The position numbers and the translations under genes are program-made. The notes beneath the pieces are model-generated. The model was not told the DNA's origin. It did no database searches and saw only the letters and a program-made list of their open reading frames with translations. 59,085 nt of DNA from Sphingobacteriales bacterium (lineage in GTDB: Bacteria > Bacteroidota > Bacteroidia > Chitinophagales > Chitinophagaceae), in NCBI GenBank assembly GCA_004295245.1, contig REAR01000061.1, positions 1-59,085 of the forward strand, written 5' to 3'. Of the stretch, positions 17,396-26,116 are shown in pieces (the first letter of the stretch is position 1; each line of letters opens with the position of its first letter).

Positions 17396-18652
17396 TTACA
17401 TAGCTTCTGCCATATCGGGTATTTCTGCAACTTTATAAGCACCTTCATCTAACTTTTTCTTTGTAATAGTAAAAGCTTCCAATGTTTCTTCAATGTCTTT
17501 ATCAGTATGTGCGGCCGTAGGTATCAGGCGGTAAATAATTTGTCCGCGTGGAATAACAGGATACACCACAATAGAACAGAAAATACCATAATTCTCACGC
17601 AGGTCCATTACCATGGCGGTTGCCTCAGGCACATCTCCCTTCATATAAACCGGTGTAACGGGGCTATTGCTTTTGCCAATATCAAAGCCACGTTCTTTTA
17701 AGCCAGTTTGCAATTTGTTTACGTTGTACCATAATTTCTCACGCAGCTCTGGCATATTTTGCAGCATTTCCATGCGCTTTAACATGCCCTCTACAATAAT
17801 CATGGGCAGGCTTTTTGCAAAAATCTGGCTGCGGGTATTGTAGCGCAGATAGGCCAGCACATCTTTGGGGCCGGCAATAAAAGCACCAATACTACCCATG
17901 CTTTTTACAAATGTGCTAAAGTATAAATCAATCTCCTCCTGGCACCCTTGCTCCTCATCGGCACCGGCACCTGTTGGGCCCATACTGCCAAAGCCATGTG
18001 CATCATCTATTAAAATTCTGAACGGGTATTTTTCTTTTAAAGCCACCAGATCTTTTAAACGGCCTTGGTCTCCGGCCATACCAAACACACCTTCTGTAAT
18101 TACCAAAATGCCGCCGCCTGTTTTTTCTACCATTTTAACGGCACGTTGCAATTGCTTTTCGCAATCCTCTACGTCGTTGTGTTTAAATGCATAACTATAA
18201 CCCAAATGCAAACGGATGCCATCAACAATACAAGCATGGCACTCGGCATCATATACAATCACATCGCGGCGGTTTACCAACGCATCAATGCAGCTCATAA
18301 TGCCCTGGTAACCGAAGTTGAGTAACATGGCGTCTTCTTTTTTTACAAAAGGAGCAATCACTTTCTCCAGTTCTTCATGCTTACTGGTATTGCCACTCAT
18401 CATACGGGCACCCATTGGATAACCCATACCCCAGCGTTCAGCCGCTTCCGTATCAATTTTTCGTGTTTCGGGGTGGTTTACTAGTCCCAGATAATTATTC
18501 AGGCTCCAACAGATTACATCTTTGCCTCTGAATTTCATGCGGCTTCCCAGCTCACCTTCTAATTTTGGAAATGCAAAATAACCATGAGCTCTTTTCATAT
18601 GCTGGCCAATCGGGCCACCATCCTTAACCAGTTTTTCAAAAACATCTGCCAT
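17396..18652 (-). CDS. PLP-dependent alpha-oxoamine synthase (KBL/AONS/serine palmitoyltransferase family)
   Basis: 418 residues from ATG 18652. Family members condense an amino acid with an acyl-CoA or acyl-ACP, with decarboxylation. Visible features are the substrate-entry region CWSLNNYLGLVNHPE (~45-60), GARMMSGNTSKHEELE, the PLP-binding block ILIDDAHGFGSMGPTG and the catalytic lysine in STFVKSMGSIGAFIAG (~248). No CoA ligase or biotin genes adjoin it. In this phylum such enzymes make sphingolipids (serine), sulfonolipids (cysteate), biotin (alanine) or aminoketobutyrate (glycine). The sequence alone does not choose; the lone position and N-terminal extension (PIGQHMKRAHGYFAFPKLEG) favour lipid base synthesis, as inference. 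The promoter is clear. Confidence 0.85.
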   Translation of the reverse strand: MADVFEKLVKDGGPIGQHMKRAHGYFAFPKLEGELGSRMKFRGKDVICWSLNNYLGLVNHPETRKIDTEAAERWGMGYPMGARMMSGNTSKHEELEKVIAPFVKKEDAMLLNFGYQGIMSCIDALVNRRDVIVYDAECHACIVDGIRLHLGYSYAFKHNDVEDCEKQLQRAVKMVEKTGGGILVITEGVFGMAGDQGRLKDLVALKEKYPFRILIDDAHGFGSMGPTGAGADEEQGCQEEIDLYFSTFVKSMGSIGAFIAGPKDVLAYLRYNTRSQIFAKSLPMIIVEGMLKRMEMLQNMPELREKLWYNVNKLQTGLKERGFDIGKSNSPVTPVYMKGDVPEATAMVMDLRENYGIFCSIVVYPVIPRGQIIYRLIPTAAHTDKDIEETLEAFTITKKKLDEGAYKVAEIPDMAEAM

Positions 18653-18688
18653 ATAAATAGTAGAATTTATGTTTAAAAAAATCAGCCG

Positions 18689-18718
18689 CAAATGTAACAT
18701 TTAATGGCTAATGAGCAA
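18689..18718 (-). promoter_or_regulatory. Promoter of the alpha-oxoamine synthase gene
   Basis: On the minus strand: -33 TTG (18718-18716), a 19-nt spacer, and -7 TACATTTG (18696-18689), with 36 nt of leader to ATG 18652. Confidence 0.6.
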
Positions 18719-19132
18719 GCCGTTATGCCGTTTTAACCTGCCGCTGGCAGGTATGTGTTAATTTACCGACCGGCCGTTGTTTGTTATAGCAACAGCCGTT
18801 GCTACGCTCAGTTCATCAGTAAAGCTGCGGGCAGCAGCTAAAAAATTCAATGATTTAAAAAGTAATAGCAATCAACAATTTGCTGTAATTAAACCATCAA
18901 GCAGCGTTTTAGCCTATAACCGGCTCATGTTTAAAACACAAAATTCTATAACCTGCCGTTTTTGCACAATTAAGACTATTTTTGCAAATCGTTCGCCGGA
19001 AACGGTGTAACATTACGGATTCAATTATTTTATTTGAAACCAGTTAAAGCATCAAATCATCCTAAGTTAAAGTCTGTTAGTAAGGCCATGCCCCTTGCTG
19101 AAGAAAAACCAATTCTTAAGAACCTCAATACA
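18719..19132. other. Divergent intergenic region before lpxA
   Basis: About 410 bp. It contains a variant arm of the dispersed repeat (18786-18815) and a possible -7 box TATTTTTG (18977-18984) that could serve lpxA. A TTG-started extension of lpxA through 19034 is possible but has no similarity to the family. No other gene is seen. Confidence 0.45.
18786..18815 (+). repeat. Variant arm of the dispersed repeat (GTTGCTACGCTCAGTTCA type)
   Basis: ATAGCAACAGCC followed by GTTGCTACGCTCAGTTCA (18798-18815). The flank matches the usual left arm (CAGCAGCCGTTGCG...), but the core differs from GTTGCGTCGCACACTTCA. The same variant recurs at 33184-33203. Confidence 0.5.
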
Positions 19133-19930
19133 ATGATTCACCCGCATACATATATACACCCCAACGCAAGGTTGGCTACCAATGTTAAAATCGATCCGTT
19201 TACAGTTATTCACCAAAATGTAGAAATTGGTGAAGGCACCTGGATTGGCAGTAATGTAACCATTATGGAAGGGGCCCGCATCGGCAAAAATTGTCGCATA
19301 TTTCCCGGGGCTGTTATTGCCGCCATTCCGCAAGACCTGAAATATGGGGGAGAAGACTCACTGGTAGAAATTGGTGACAATACCACAATCAGAGAATTTG
19401 TTACCATCAACCGCGGCACCAAAGACCGTATCAGTACCAAAGTTGGCAGCAACTGTTTATTAATGGCCTATACACATATTGCACACGATTGTGTAATTGG
19501 CAACAATTGTATCATGAGCAATAATACACAGGTGGCCGGGCATGTGGTAATGGGAGACTGGGCTATTTTGGGCGGCATGTGTGCGGTACACCAATTTGTA
19601 CAAATTGGCCAGCATGCTTTTGTAAGTGGTGGTTCATTGGTTAGTAAAGATGTTCCTCCCTACATAAAAGCTGGAAGAACACCATTGAGCTATGCTGGCG
19701 TAAACTCTGTTGGCTTAAAAAGAAGAGGATTTACGGTAGATAAAATCAATCACATCTTAGATATTTACCGTGTTATTTACAACAAGGGTATGAACACCTC
19801 ACAGGCATTGGAGTTTATTGAAGAAGAGCTGGCCGCTACAGATGAAAGAGATGAAATTGTAACTTTTATAAGAGATAGCGGACGCGGCATCATTAAACGC
19901 TATACCAAAGGCAGCACCGATGAAGATTAG
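19133..19930 (+). CDS. lpxA: UDP-N-acetylglucosamine acyltransferase LpxA
   Basis: The first enzyme of lipid A synthesis; it transfers a 3-hydroxyacyl chain from ACP to the 3-OH of UDP-GlcNAc in the cytoplasm. It has 265 residues from ATG 19133 (MIHPHTYIHPNARLATNVKI). A left-handed beta-helix of hexapeptide repeats covers about 1-185, with the catalytic-His region LMAYTHIAHDCVIGNN (~113-117) and IPQDLKYGGE; a helical C-terminal bundle follows (KINHILDIYRVIYNKG). The length fits the family (~260). In many Bacteroidota it follows a fused lpxC-fabZ, which is not here. Its 3' end overlaps the ABC ATPase gene by 11 bp, suggesting translational coupling. Confidence 0.95.
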   Translation: MIHPHTYIHPNARLATNVKIDPFTVIHQNVEIGEGTWIGSNVTIMEGARIGKNCRIFPGAVIAAIPQDLKYGGEDSLVEIGDNTTIREFVTINRGTKDRISTKVGSNCLLMAYTHIAHDCVIGNNCIMSNNTQVAGHVVMGDWAILGGMCAVHQFVQIGQHAFVSGGSLVSKDVPPYIKAGRTPLSYAGVNSVGLKRRGFTVDKINHILDIYRVIYNKGMNTSQALEFIEEELAATDERDEIVTFIRDSGRGIIKRYTKGSTDED

Positions 19931-20540
19931 TTTGACCTCTGCTGGCAAACGTTATAACCGCGACTGGATTTTCAGAAACTGCTCTTACCAGTTTATTACA
20001 GGCAACAGTTACGCTATTACCGGGCCCAACGGATCTGGAAAAAGCACATTGCTACAATCTATTGGCGGGGCTATTGCATTAAGTGAAGGACAAGTACATT
20101 GGCACAGTGCCACCAACAATACCACCGCTGAAATTGCACACACACAAATAGCCATTGCAGCTCCCTACTTAGAAGTTATTGAAGAAATGACTGTAACAGA
20201 ATTTTTACAGTTTCACCAGCAATTTAAACCGTTGTTAAGTGGTATTACTATACCATTTATAATAGATAAAATAGGCTTGGCCTCAGCCTCAGAAAAACAA
20301 ATCCGTTATTATTCATCGGGTATGAAACAGCGGGTAAAACTGGCACAGGCTATTTTTTCTGAAGTGCCGGTTTTGTTATTAGATGAGCCCTGTACAAACT
20401 TAGATGCTGCTGGTATAGAATTATATCAACGTTTGGTAAACGAGTATTGCCAGCAGAAACTGGTAATTGTAAGCAGTAACGATATTGCCGAATATGGGTT
20501 TTGTACCCATCAGGTTAAAATAACAGACTATAAGTCTTAA
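19920..20540 (+). CDS. ABC transporter ATP-binding protein (stand-alone)
   Basis: 206 residues, a single nucleotide-binding domain. Walker A is GPNGSGKSTLLQSIGG (~36-43), the Q-loop lies near AIAAPYLEVIEEM, the signature is YSSGMKQRVKLAQAIF (~137), Walker B is PVLLLDEPCTNLDAAG (~157) and the H-loop position appears as VSSNDIAE, with Asn/Asp instead of His. No permease adjoins. The signature SSGMKQR is typical of exporter-type ATPases of the CcmA/ABC-2 type. Its start lies inside the end of lpxA, so its product may be made together with LpxA. The partner permease and substrate are unknown. Confidence 0.88.
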   Translation: MKISLTSAGKRYNRDWIFRNCSYQFITGNSYAITGPNGSGKSTLLQSIGGAIALSEGQVHWHSATNNTTAEIAHTQIAIAAPYLEVIEEMTVTEFLQFHQQFKPLLSGITIPFIIDKIGLASASEKQIRYYSSGMKQRVKLAQAIFSEVPVLLLDEPCTNLDAAGIELYQRLVNEYCQQKLVIVSSNDIAEYGFCTHQVKITDYKS

Positions 20541-20869
20541 ACCGCAAAACTTTCTCCGCAGCCACAGGTTCTGCTGGCATTGGGGTTACTAAAATAAAAA
20601 CCCTTGCCATTTAAGCCATCAGAAAAATCAAGTGTGGTATTTACTAAATATAAAAAGCTTTTTAAGTCTGTCACCACCTTTAGTCCATTGTCTTCAAAAA
20701 CCTGGTCATTAGGTTGGGCTTCATTATCAAAATCCATCTTATAACTTAAGCCACTGCATCCGCCACCTACAACAGATACTCTTAAAAAATAAGAGCCGTC
20801 TGCTGCCACATTTGCTTGCGCCATTAAGGCGTTTACCTTCTCTTTAGCTTTATCGCTTACAAAAATCAT
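20537..20869 (-). CDS. HesB/IscA family iron-sulfur carrier
   Basis: 110 residues, a full-length A-type Fe-S carrier that receives clusters and delivers them to apoproteins. The three conserved cysteines are present in GGGCSGLSY (~39) and RTCGCGESF (~103-105). It lies 45 bp after the cysteine desulfurase gene in the same direction, so the two form a small Fe-S biogenesis operon. Its 3' end overlaps the convergent ABC gene by 4 bp. Whether it is IscA, SufA or ErpA cannot be decided, so no symbol is given. Confidence 0.92.
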   Translation of the reverse strand: MIFVSDKAKEKVNALMAQANVAADGSYFLRVSVVGGGCSGLSYKMDFDNEAQPNDQVFEDNGLKVVTDLKSFLYLVNTTLDFSDGLNGKGFYFSNPNASRTCGCGESFAV

Positions 20870-20914
20870 GATTGCACGTTTTTTTAATTAAAACAAAAAA
20901 TAAGCCACCGTTGT

Positions 20915-22096
20915 TTACTGTCTTATTGACTTATCATCATCTCCCCCTCTTAACTCTTTAACCAAGGCTATTACTTTTTCTGCCACAAAATTAACTTCTG
21001 CTGTTGTTGTAAACCAGCCAACAGAAAAACGCAGCGAGGCCTTGGCCAATCCATCCTCTACACCCATTGCTTTTAAAACATGAGAAGCTTTTGGCAATGC
21101 CGATGTGCAGGCAGCACCAGAAGAAACTGCTGCATAAGAAACCAACCTGTTCAGCAAACGACCACCCTCCAAACCTTTAAAACTAATATTACTAACATGC
21201 GGCAATCTACCAACGGTGTTGCCATTAACCACGCAATCATTTAAACCCAGCAGTATTGTATTTTCTAATTTGTTACGCAACAGGCCCATCCGTTCAGCGG
21301 CCGGCACCATTTCATTTAATGCAATTGCGCAAGCTTTTCCCATACCTGCAATTGCCGGAACATTTAAAGTGCCACTGCGCATTCCTTTCTCATGGCCTCC
21401 CCCATCTATTTGAGCTATTAATTTTACACGCGGGTTTTTTCTTCTTACATACAAAGCACCAACACCTTTAGGTCCGTATACTTTATGCGCACTTAATGCT
21501 AATAAATCAATGCCTGCTTCCTGTACATCTGTTTTTATTTTTCCTGCAGCCTGTACCCCATCGCAAAAAAACAACACTTCTTTTTCTTTGGCAATTTTTC
21601 CAATAGCAGCAACATTCTGTACAACCCCGGTTTCATTATTAGCAAATAGTACAGCAATTAAAATAGTAGCTGGCGTAATACTTTCTTTCAGTTGTGTTAT
21701 ATCTATCAATCCATCGGCCTGCACGGGCAAGTAAGTAACAACAGCTCCTTTTTTTTCTAAATGCTTACAAGTATCCAACACTGCCTTATGTTCAGTAGCA
21801 ACAGTAATAATATGATTGCCCTTAAAAGCATACGCTTCGTAAACACCTTTAATAGCAAGATTAATAGCTTCTGTAGCGCCAGATGTAAAAACAATTTCTT
21901 CTGCACTTGCATTTATTAAGGCTGCCACCTGCTCTCTTGCAATAGCAACACCCTCTGCCGCCTGCCAACCATAGCTATGATTATTGCTGGCAGCATTGCC
22001 ATACCAATTTGTAAAAAAAGGTAACATTGCCGCCACCACATCGGGGTGACAGGGGGTAGTAGCATTATAATCTAAATAAACAGGTGTTTGAATCAT
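20915..22096 (-). CDS. iscS: Cysteine desulfurase (IscS/NifS family)
   Basis: A PLP enzyme that removes sulfur from cysteine as a persulfide for Fe-S clusters and thio-modifications. It has 393 residues from ATG 22096 (MIQTPVYLDYNATTPCHPDV); a longer frame would run into the repeat arm upstream. The PLP lysine lies in LLALSAHKVYGPKGVGALY (~204), ATEHKAVLD gives the His that stacks on PLP, and the catalytic cysteine lies in SSGAACTSALPKASHVL (~328) in the short-loop (class I, IscS-like) context. The Fe-S carrier gene follows. Class I assignment is from the loop sequence; NifS is an alternative name. Confidence 0.93.
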   Translation of the reverse strand: MIQTPVYLDYNATTPCHPDVVAAMLPFFTNWYGNAASNNHSYGWQAAEGVAIAREQVAALINASAEEIVFTSGATEAINLAIKGVYEAYAFKGNHIITVATEHKAVLDTCKHLEKKGAVVTYLPVQADGLIDITQLKESITPATILIAVLFANNETGVVQNVAAIGKIAKEKEVLFFCDGVQAAGKIKTDVQEAGIDLLALSAHKVYGPKGVGALYVRRKNPRVKLIAQIDGGGHEKGMRSGTLNVPAIAGMGKACAIALNEMVPAAERMGLLRNKLENTILLGLNDCVVNGNTVGRLPHVSNISFKGLEGGRLLNRLVSYAAVSSGAACTSALPKASHVLKAMGVEDGLAKASLRFSVGWFTTTAEVNFVAEKVIALVKELRGGDDDKSIRQ

Positions 22097-22109
22097 TTTT
22101 TTTTGAGGC

Positions 22110-22160
22110 CGGCATTGTTGCTTTGTGCAGCAGCCGTTGCGTCGCACACGTATACGGCAA
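22110..22160 (+). repeat. Dispersed repeat, solo left arm
   Basis: GTGCAGCAGCC, then GTTGCGTCGCACAC (22136-22149) and GTATACGGC. It lies in the divergent gap between iscS and the epimerase gene. Confidence 0.65.
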
Positions 22161-22242
22161 ACCCATATTCAGCTGTAATGTTATAGCCCGCCTGCAAATT
22201 TAGTTCAGAACATTGTAATTTGTGAACTATAAAACTGTTTGC

Positions 22243-22644
22243 ATGCGTAAGATTGAACATATTGGTATTGCTGTAAAAAGCCTCAAGCAATCCATTCCTC
22301 TATATGAAAAATTATTAAACACCCACTGCTATAAAACAGAATTGGTAGCTACCGAAAATGTAGCTACAGCCTTTTTTAAAACAGGCGATAATAAAATAGA
22401 ATTACTAGAAAGTACCGATGCGGAAGGAGTTGTTGCAAAATTTATAGAAAAAAAGGGCGAAGGCATTCATCATATTGCTTTTGATGTGGAAGACATAAGC
22501 GCAGAAATGAAAAGGCTACAAGAAGAAGGTTTTATTTTATTAAATACCACCCCAAAAAAAGGGGCCGACAATAAATTGGTTTGTTTTTTACACCCCAAAC
22601 AAACACAGGGTGTGTTAATAGAGCTTTGCCAGGAGATAAAATAG
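22243..22644 (+). CDS. mce: Methylmalonyl-CoA epimerase
   Basis: 133 residues from ATG 22243 (MRKIEHIGIAVKSL); a GTG seven codons upstream is the alternative. It is a vicinal oxygen chelate (glyoxalase-fold) protein with metal ligands in IEHIGIAV (His), NKIELLES (Glu), GIHHIAFDVED (His) and GVLIELCQ (Glu). It interconverts the R and S forms of methylmalonyl-CoA in propionate metabolism. The mutase is not in the window. The GNAT gene starts 5 bp after its stop, so the two are probably cotranscribed. Confidence 0.92.
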   Translation: MRKIEHIGIAVKSLKQSIPLYEKLLNTHCYKTELVATENVATAFFKTGDNKIELLESTDAEGVVAKFIEKKGEGIHHIAFDVEDISAEMKRLQEEGFILLNTTPKKGADNKLVCFLHPKQTQGVLIELCQEIK

Positions 22645-22649
22645 TTTTT

Positions 22650-23174
22650 ATGGAAACCGCAGTTAGTATACAACAACCCGATGCAGCAGATTATAACTGG
22701 ATGGCTACTTTATGTGCCGACCAGTTTTACAGGGTGCATGAAACCGGCTTTGTAAATGAAGACCTGCATTGGCTTATTGATTATAAGTTTAACCCTTTAG
22801 CCCTGCAAGAAGATATTGAAACAGCCGAAAATAGTTATTGGGTTGCTTTTATAAACCAACAGCCTGCCGGTTGTGTTAAATTAGGCCCCACCTCACTTAG
22901 TTTAGCAAAACAACATCCAAAAGCTATAGAACTTTCTAGGCTGTATTTATTTGCGCATATAACCGGCCATGGAATAGGCAAGCTATTGCTACTTACAGCT
23001 TTGGCCGCAGCAATTAAAATGGGTTATACCAGTTGCTGGCTGCATGTGTATATTGAAAACCCCGGTGCCCGCAGGTTTTATGAAAGAGAAGGGTTTACTG
23101 TGGTGGGCACAGAACAGTTGTTGGTTAAAAACAGTAAACCAGAAGGTTGGGTAATGATGAAAACGTTGGTGTAA
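22650..23174 (+). CDS. GNAT family N-acetyltransferase
   Basis: 174 residues from ATG 22650 (METAVSIQQPDAADYNWM). The GNAT core has AGCVKLGPTSLS, ELSRLYLFAHITGHGIGKLL (the loop HITGHGIGKLLL binds acyl-CoA) and the C-terminal WLHVYIENPGARRFYEREGF. It is related to the spermidine/PaiA-like group by LHVYIENPGARRFYE. The acceptor is unknown. It lies immediately after mce, with a repeat arm downstream. Confidence 0.88.
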   Translation: METAVSIQQPDAADYNWMATLCADQFYRVHETGFVNEDLHWLIDYKFNPLALQEDIETAENSYWVAFINQQPAGCVKLGPTSLSLAKQHPKAIELSRLYLFAHITGHGIGKLLLLTALAAAIKMGYTSCWLHVYIENPGARRFYEREGFTVVGTEQLLVKNSKPEGWVMMKTLV

Positions 23175-23184
23175 ACCAGCTCGT

Positions 23185-23262
23185 TTTTGTATTGCCGTTG
23201 AAGGGTGCGACGCAACGGCTGCTGAAAATTATACTCCTGCTGGTTACCAAAAAATCTCTCCT
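23185..23262 (-). repeat. Dispersed repeat, solo right arm
   Basis: Core GGGTGCGACGCAAC (23203-23216), preceded by CCGTTGAA and followed by GGCTGCTG and the outer end CTGCTGGTTACCAAAAAA (23237-23254). The outer end lies 19 bp before the pheT -7 box. Confidence 0.7.
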
Positions 23263-23272
23263 CTCATTCCAT

Positions 23273-23280
23273 TATCTTTG
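23273..23280 (+). promoter_or_regulatory. Promoter -7 box of pheT
   Basis: TATCTTTG followed by CCGC, 26 nt before ATG 23307. No -33 element is clear; that region is occupied by the end of the repeat. Confidence 0.5.
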
Positions 23281-23306
23281 CCGCAATTGAAAAGAGATAA
23301 AAGAGT

Positions 23307-25733
23307 ATGACTATTAGTTACAAATGGCTGAGCGAATATTTGCCTGTTAGCATTGAACCGGAAAAATTGAGTAAAATTTTAACCAGCCTTGGTTTAGAGG
23401 TAGAAAGCCTGGAAGCTTTTGAGGAAGTAAAAGGTGGCATGCAAGGCCTTGTTATTGGTGAAGTGCTGGAATGCGAAAAACATCCGAACGCAGATAAATT
23501 ATCGGTTACTAAAGTAAATGTGGGCGGCGATGCGCCTTTGCAAATTGTTTGTGGCGCACCCAATGTTGCTGGCGGCCAAAAAGTGGTGGTGGCTAAGGTT
23601 GGCACTACTATTTATCCTAAAAAGGGAGACCCGCTAACCATGAAAGTGGCTAAAATTCGTGGAGTGGAAAGCTATGGTATGATTTGCGCAGAAGATGAGA
23701 TTGGCTTAAGCGACAATCACGCAGGCATATTAGTGTTGCCAGCAGCAGCTACTGTTGGTACGCCTGCTGCAGATTATTTTAAGCCTTACACAGATTGGAT
23801 TTACGAGATTGGCCTTACCCCCAACCGTATGGATGCAATGAGTCATTTAGGTGTGGCCCGAGATGTTTGTGCGTATTTAAGCCATCACAATAAAAAAGAA
23901 CATAAGGTTATTAGCCCGTATAAAAATAATTGGAAGCCAGATGCCAGTAGCTTGCCCATAACAGTAACCATTGAAAATACCAATGCCTGCCAGCGCTATA
24001 GTGGGGTAAGCATTAGTGGTATAGAGGTAAAGGAAAGTCCGCAGTGGTTGCAACAAAAATTAAAAGCCATTGGTGCACGCCCCATTAATAATATAGTAGA
24101 TATTACCAATTATATTTTACACGAAACCGGGCAACCTTTGCATGCGTTTGATGCCGATAAAATTACGGGCGGCGCCATTGTTGTAAAAAATATGCCTGCA
24201 GGTACTTCTTTTGTTACGTTGGATGAAAAAGAGCGGAAGTTGAATGCAGAAGATTTGATGATTTGCAATACTACTGATGCCATGTGTATTGCCGGTGTAT
24301 TTGGTGGCCTGCAAAGTGGCGTAAGTAACAGCACTGCTAATATTTTTTTAGAAAGTGCCTGGTTTAATCCGGTAGACATCCGTAAAACATCCTTTCGCCA
24401 CGGGCTGCGTACAGATGCCGCTACCCGGTTTGAAAAAAATACCGACATCAGCAATACTGTAAACGTTTTAAAAAGAGCGGCTCTATTAATTAAAGAACTT
24501 GCAGGCGGCAGTATTGCATCAGAAATAACAGATATTTATCCGGCAGCAAAAGAAAAAGCTACTATAGCATTAAAGTACCATTACTTAAAAAAACTAAGCG
24601 GCAAAAGTTATCACTCAGATACCGTTAAAAATATTTTAACCGCATTAAATTTTGAAATTGTAAAAGACGATATAGATGCTTTATGGGTGGCAGCACCTTA
24701 CAGCAAACCCGATATTTCTTTGCCAGCCGATGTGGTGGAAGAAATTATGCGTGTTGATGGTTATGATAATATTGAAATACCTGCTACCATTGCCATTACA
24801 CCTTCTGTAGATACAGAAGGCTACAAACATACTTACAAAGAAAAAACCGCCAATTACCTGGCAGGTCTTGGCTTTAATGAAATTATTACCAACTCTATAA
24901 CCAACACTGCTTTTTATACCGAAGAAGAATTGAAGCAGAGCGTAACCATGCTAAACAGCCTGAGTGCCGATTTAAATATGATGCGCCCATCAATGCTGGA
25001 AACTGGTTTGCAGGTGGTGGCTCATAACCTAAACCGCAAAAATCTACACCTTAAATTGTTTGAGTTTGGCAAAACCTACCATCAATACAAACCAGGGCAA
25101 TATCAGGAAAATGAATACCTGAGCCTTTACATTTCAGGCAACACCAACACTGATAGTTGGAAACAAAAAGGCACTGCATCAGATTTATACTATGCAAAAG
25201 GAGTGGCACAACAAGTGCTGCAATTGTTAGGTATAAAAGATACTATAACAAAAGAAGCCGCTATCAATAAATTAGAGCAAGCTGTAGAAATTAGTAGTAA
25301 TAAAAATGTGGTGGCTGTAATAGGTTTGGTAACTAAACCCGGCTTGCAGCAATTTGATATTAAACAAACCACCTGGTTTATTAATTTTAATTGGACCACT
25401 ATTTTACAACAAGTACAAAAACAAATTATAAAATATACCGAACTGCCAAAACAGTTGCCTGTTTACAGAGATCTTTCAATGCTGGTATCAACCAACACCC
25501 GTTACGAAGCTATTGAACAGAGCGTACAAAAAATTAAACTGGGCAAATTGCAGCAGGTGCAATTATTTGATGTTTTTGAAAGCGAAAAATTAGGTGCCGG
25601 TAAAAAATCATTGGCCATCAGCTTCACTTTTTTAGATGAGGAAAAAACCCTCACCGATAAAGAAATTGATGGCATGATGGAAAAAATTATGACAGCCATA
25701 GAAAAAGAAACCGGTGCAGAAATAAGAAAATAA
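23307..25733 (+). CDS. pheT: Phenylalanyl-tRNA synthetase beta subunit
   Basis: Charges tRNA-Phe as an alpha2-beta2 enzyme in the cytoplasm. The 808 residues are full length. Domains: N-terminal B1 (MTISYKWLSEYLP), a tRNA-binding OB fold (~45-155; GEVLECEKHPNADKLSVTKV), B3/B4 editing domain (~215-390; LHAFDADKITGG, FEKNTDIS), B5 (~400-480; PDISLPADVVEEIMRVDGYD), a catalytic-like domain (~480-690) and the C-terminal anticodon-binding FDX-ACB domain (~715-808; YRDLSMLVS). pheS is not adjacent. A coiled-coil gene, zapA and rny follow, an order seen in other Bacteroidota. Confidence 0.97.
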   Translation: MTISYKWLSEYLPVSIEPEKLSKILTSLGLEVESLEAFEEVKGGMQGLVIGEVLECEKHPNADKLSVTKVNVGGDAPLQIVCGAPNVAGGQKVVVAKVGTTIYPKKGDPLTMKVAKIRGVESYGMICAEDEIGLSDNHAGILVLPAAATVGTPAADYFKPYTDWIYEIGLTPNRMDAMSHLGVARDVCAYLSHHNKKEHKVISPYKNNWKPDASSLPITVTIENTNACQRYSGVSISGIEVKESPQWLQQKLKAIGARPINNIVDITNYILHETGQPLHAFDADKITGGAIVVKNMPAGTSFVTLDEKERKLNAEDLMICNTTDAMCIAGVFGGLQSGVSNSTANIFLESAWFNPVDIRKTSFRHGLRTDAATRFEKNTDISNTVNVLKRAALLIKELAGGSIASEITDIYPAAKEKATIALKYHYLKKLSGKSYHSDTVKNILTALNFEIVKDDIDALWVAAPYSKPDISLPADVVEEIMRVDGYDNIEIPATIAITPSVDTEGYKHTYKEKTANYLAGLGFNEIITNSITNTAFYTEEELKQSVTMLNSLSADLNMMRPSMLETGLQVVAHNLNRKNLHLKLFEFGKTYHQYKPGQYQENEYLSLYISGNTNTDSWKQKGTASDLYYAKGVAQQVLQLLGIKDTITKEAAINKLEQAVEISSNKNVVAVIGLVTKPGLQQFDIKQTTWFINFNWTTILQQVQKQIIKYTELPKQLPVYRDLSMLVSTNTRYEAIEQSVQKIKLGKLQQVQLFDVFESEKLGAGKKSLAISFTFLDEEKTLTDKEIDGMMEKIMTAIEKETGAEIRK

Positions 25734-25735
25734 AT

Positions 25736-25800
25736 TTTGTAGCCAGCTGTGGTGCTACGGCTCATCATCCTTGCGTCGCACCCTTCAACAGCAGTGCATG
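25736..25800 (+). repeat. Dispersed repeat, solo left arm
   Basis: The left outer end TTTTGTAGCCAGC (25736-25748) is followed by core TTGCGTCGCACCCTT (25771-25785) and CAACAGCAGTG. It is located between the pheT stop and the coiled-coil gene. Confidence 0.7.
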
Positions 25801-25820
25801 CATCAACAATAAGGCATACC

Positions 25821-26114
25821 ATGCAAGATCAATTGCACCAACAGGTAAAACGTATTAGCGATAAGCTACAGCAACTGCTAAAGCAACATCAGCAATTGCA
25901 AAAACAATACACGCAACTGCAAGAGCAACATACGCAAACTAAAGAAGAGTTAAACAGAAAAACTGCATTGACAGATGATCTGCAGCAAAAAGTAGCCGTA
26001 CTAAAAACAGCTACTAACAATTTAACAGAAGCAGATAAAAAAGAATTAGAAAAGCGCCTTAACCACTACATCAAAGAAATAGACCGTTGCATTAACCTGA
26101 TGGGGGAAAAATAA
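25821..26114 (+). CDS. Small coiled-coil protein upstream of zapA
   Basis: 97 residues from ATG 25821 (MQDQLHQQVKRISDKLQQLL). Almost the whole protein is a Gln/Lys/Leu-rich coiled coil (about 5-75), followed by KRLNHYIKEIDRCINLM. A longer frame upstream runs through the repeat arm and is rejected. The size and position (pheT, this gene, zapA, rny) suggest a division or chromosome accessory factor of ZapB-like character, by context only; sequence identity to ZapB is not claimed. It lies 87 bp after pheT. Confidence 0.7.
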   Translation: MQDQLHQQVKRISDKLQQLLKQHQQLQKQYTQLQEQHTQTKEELNRKTALTDDLQQKVAVLKTATNNLTEADKKELEKRLNHYIKEIDRCINLMGEK

Positions 26115-26116
26115 TA

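Noticed and set aside
22097-22147. An extended start for iscS within the repeat arm
   Set aside because: The extra 17 residues (rich in Cys, Gln, Arg) are translated repeat sequence and the family begins at MIQTPVYLDYN.
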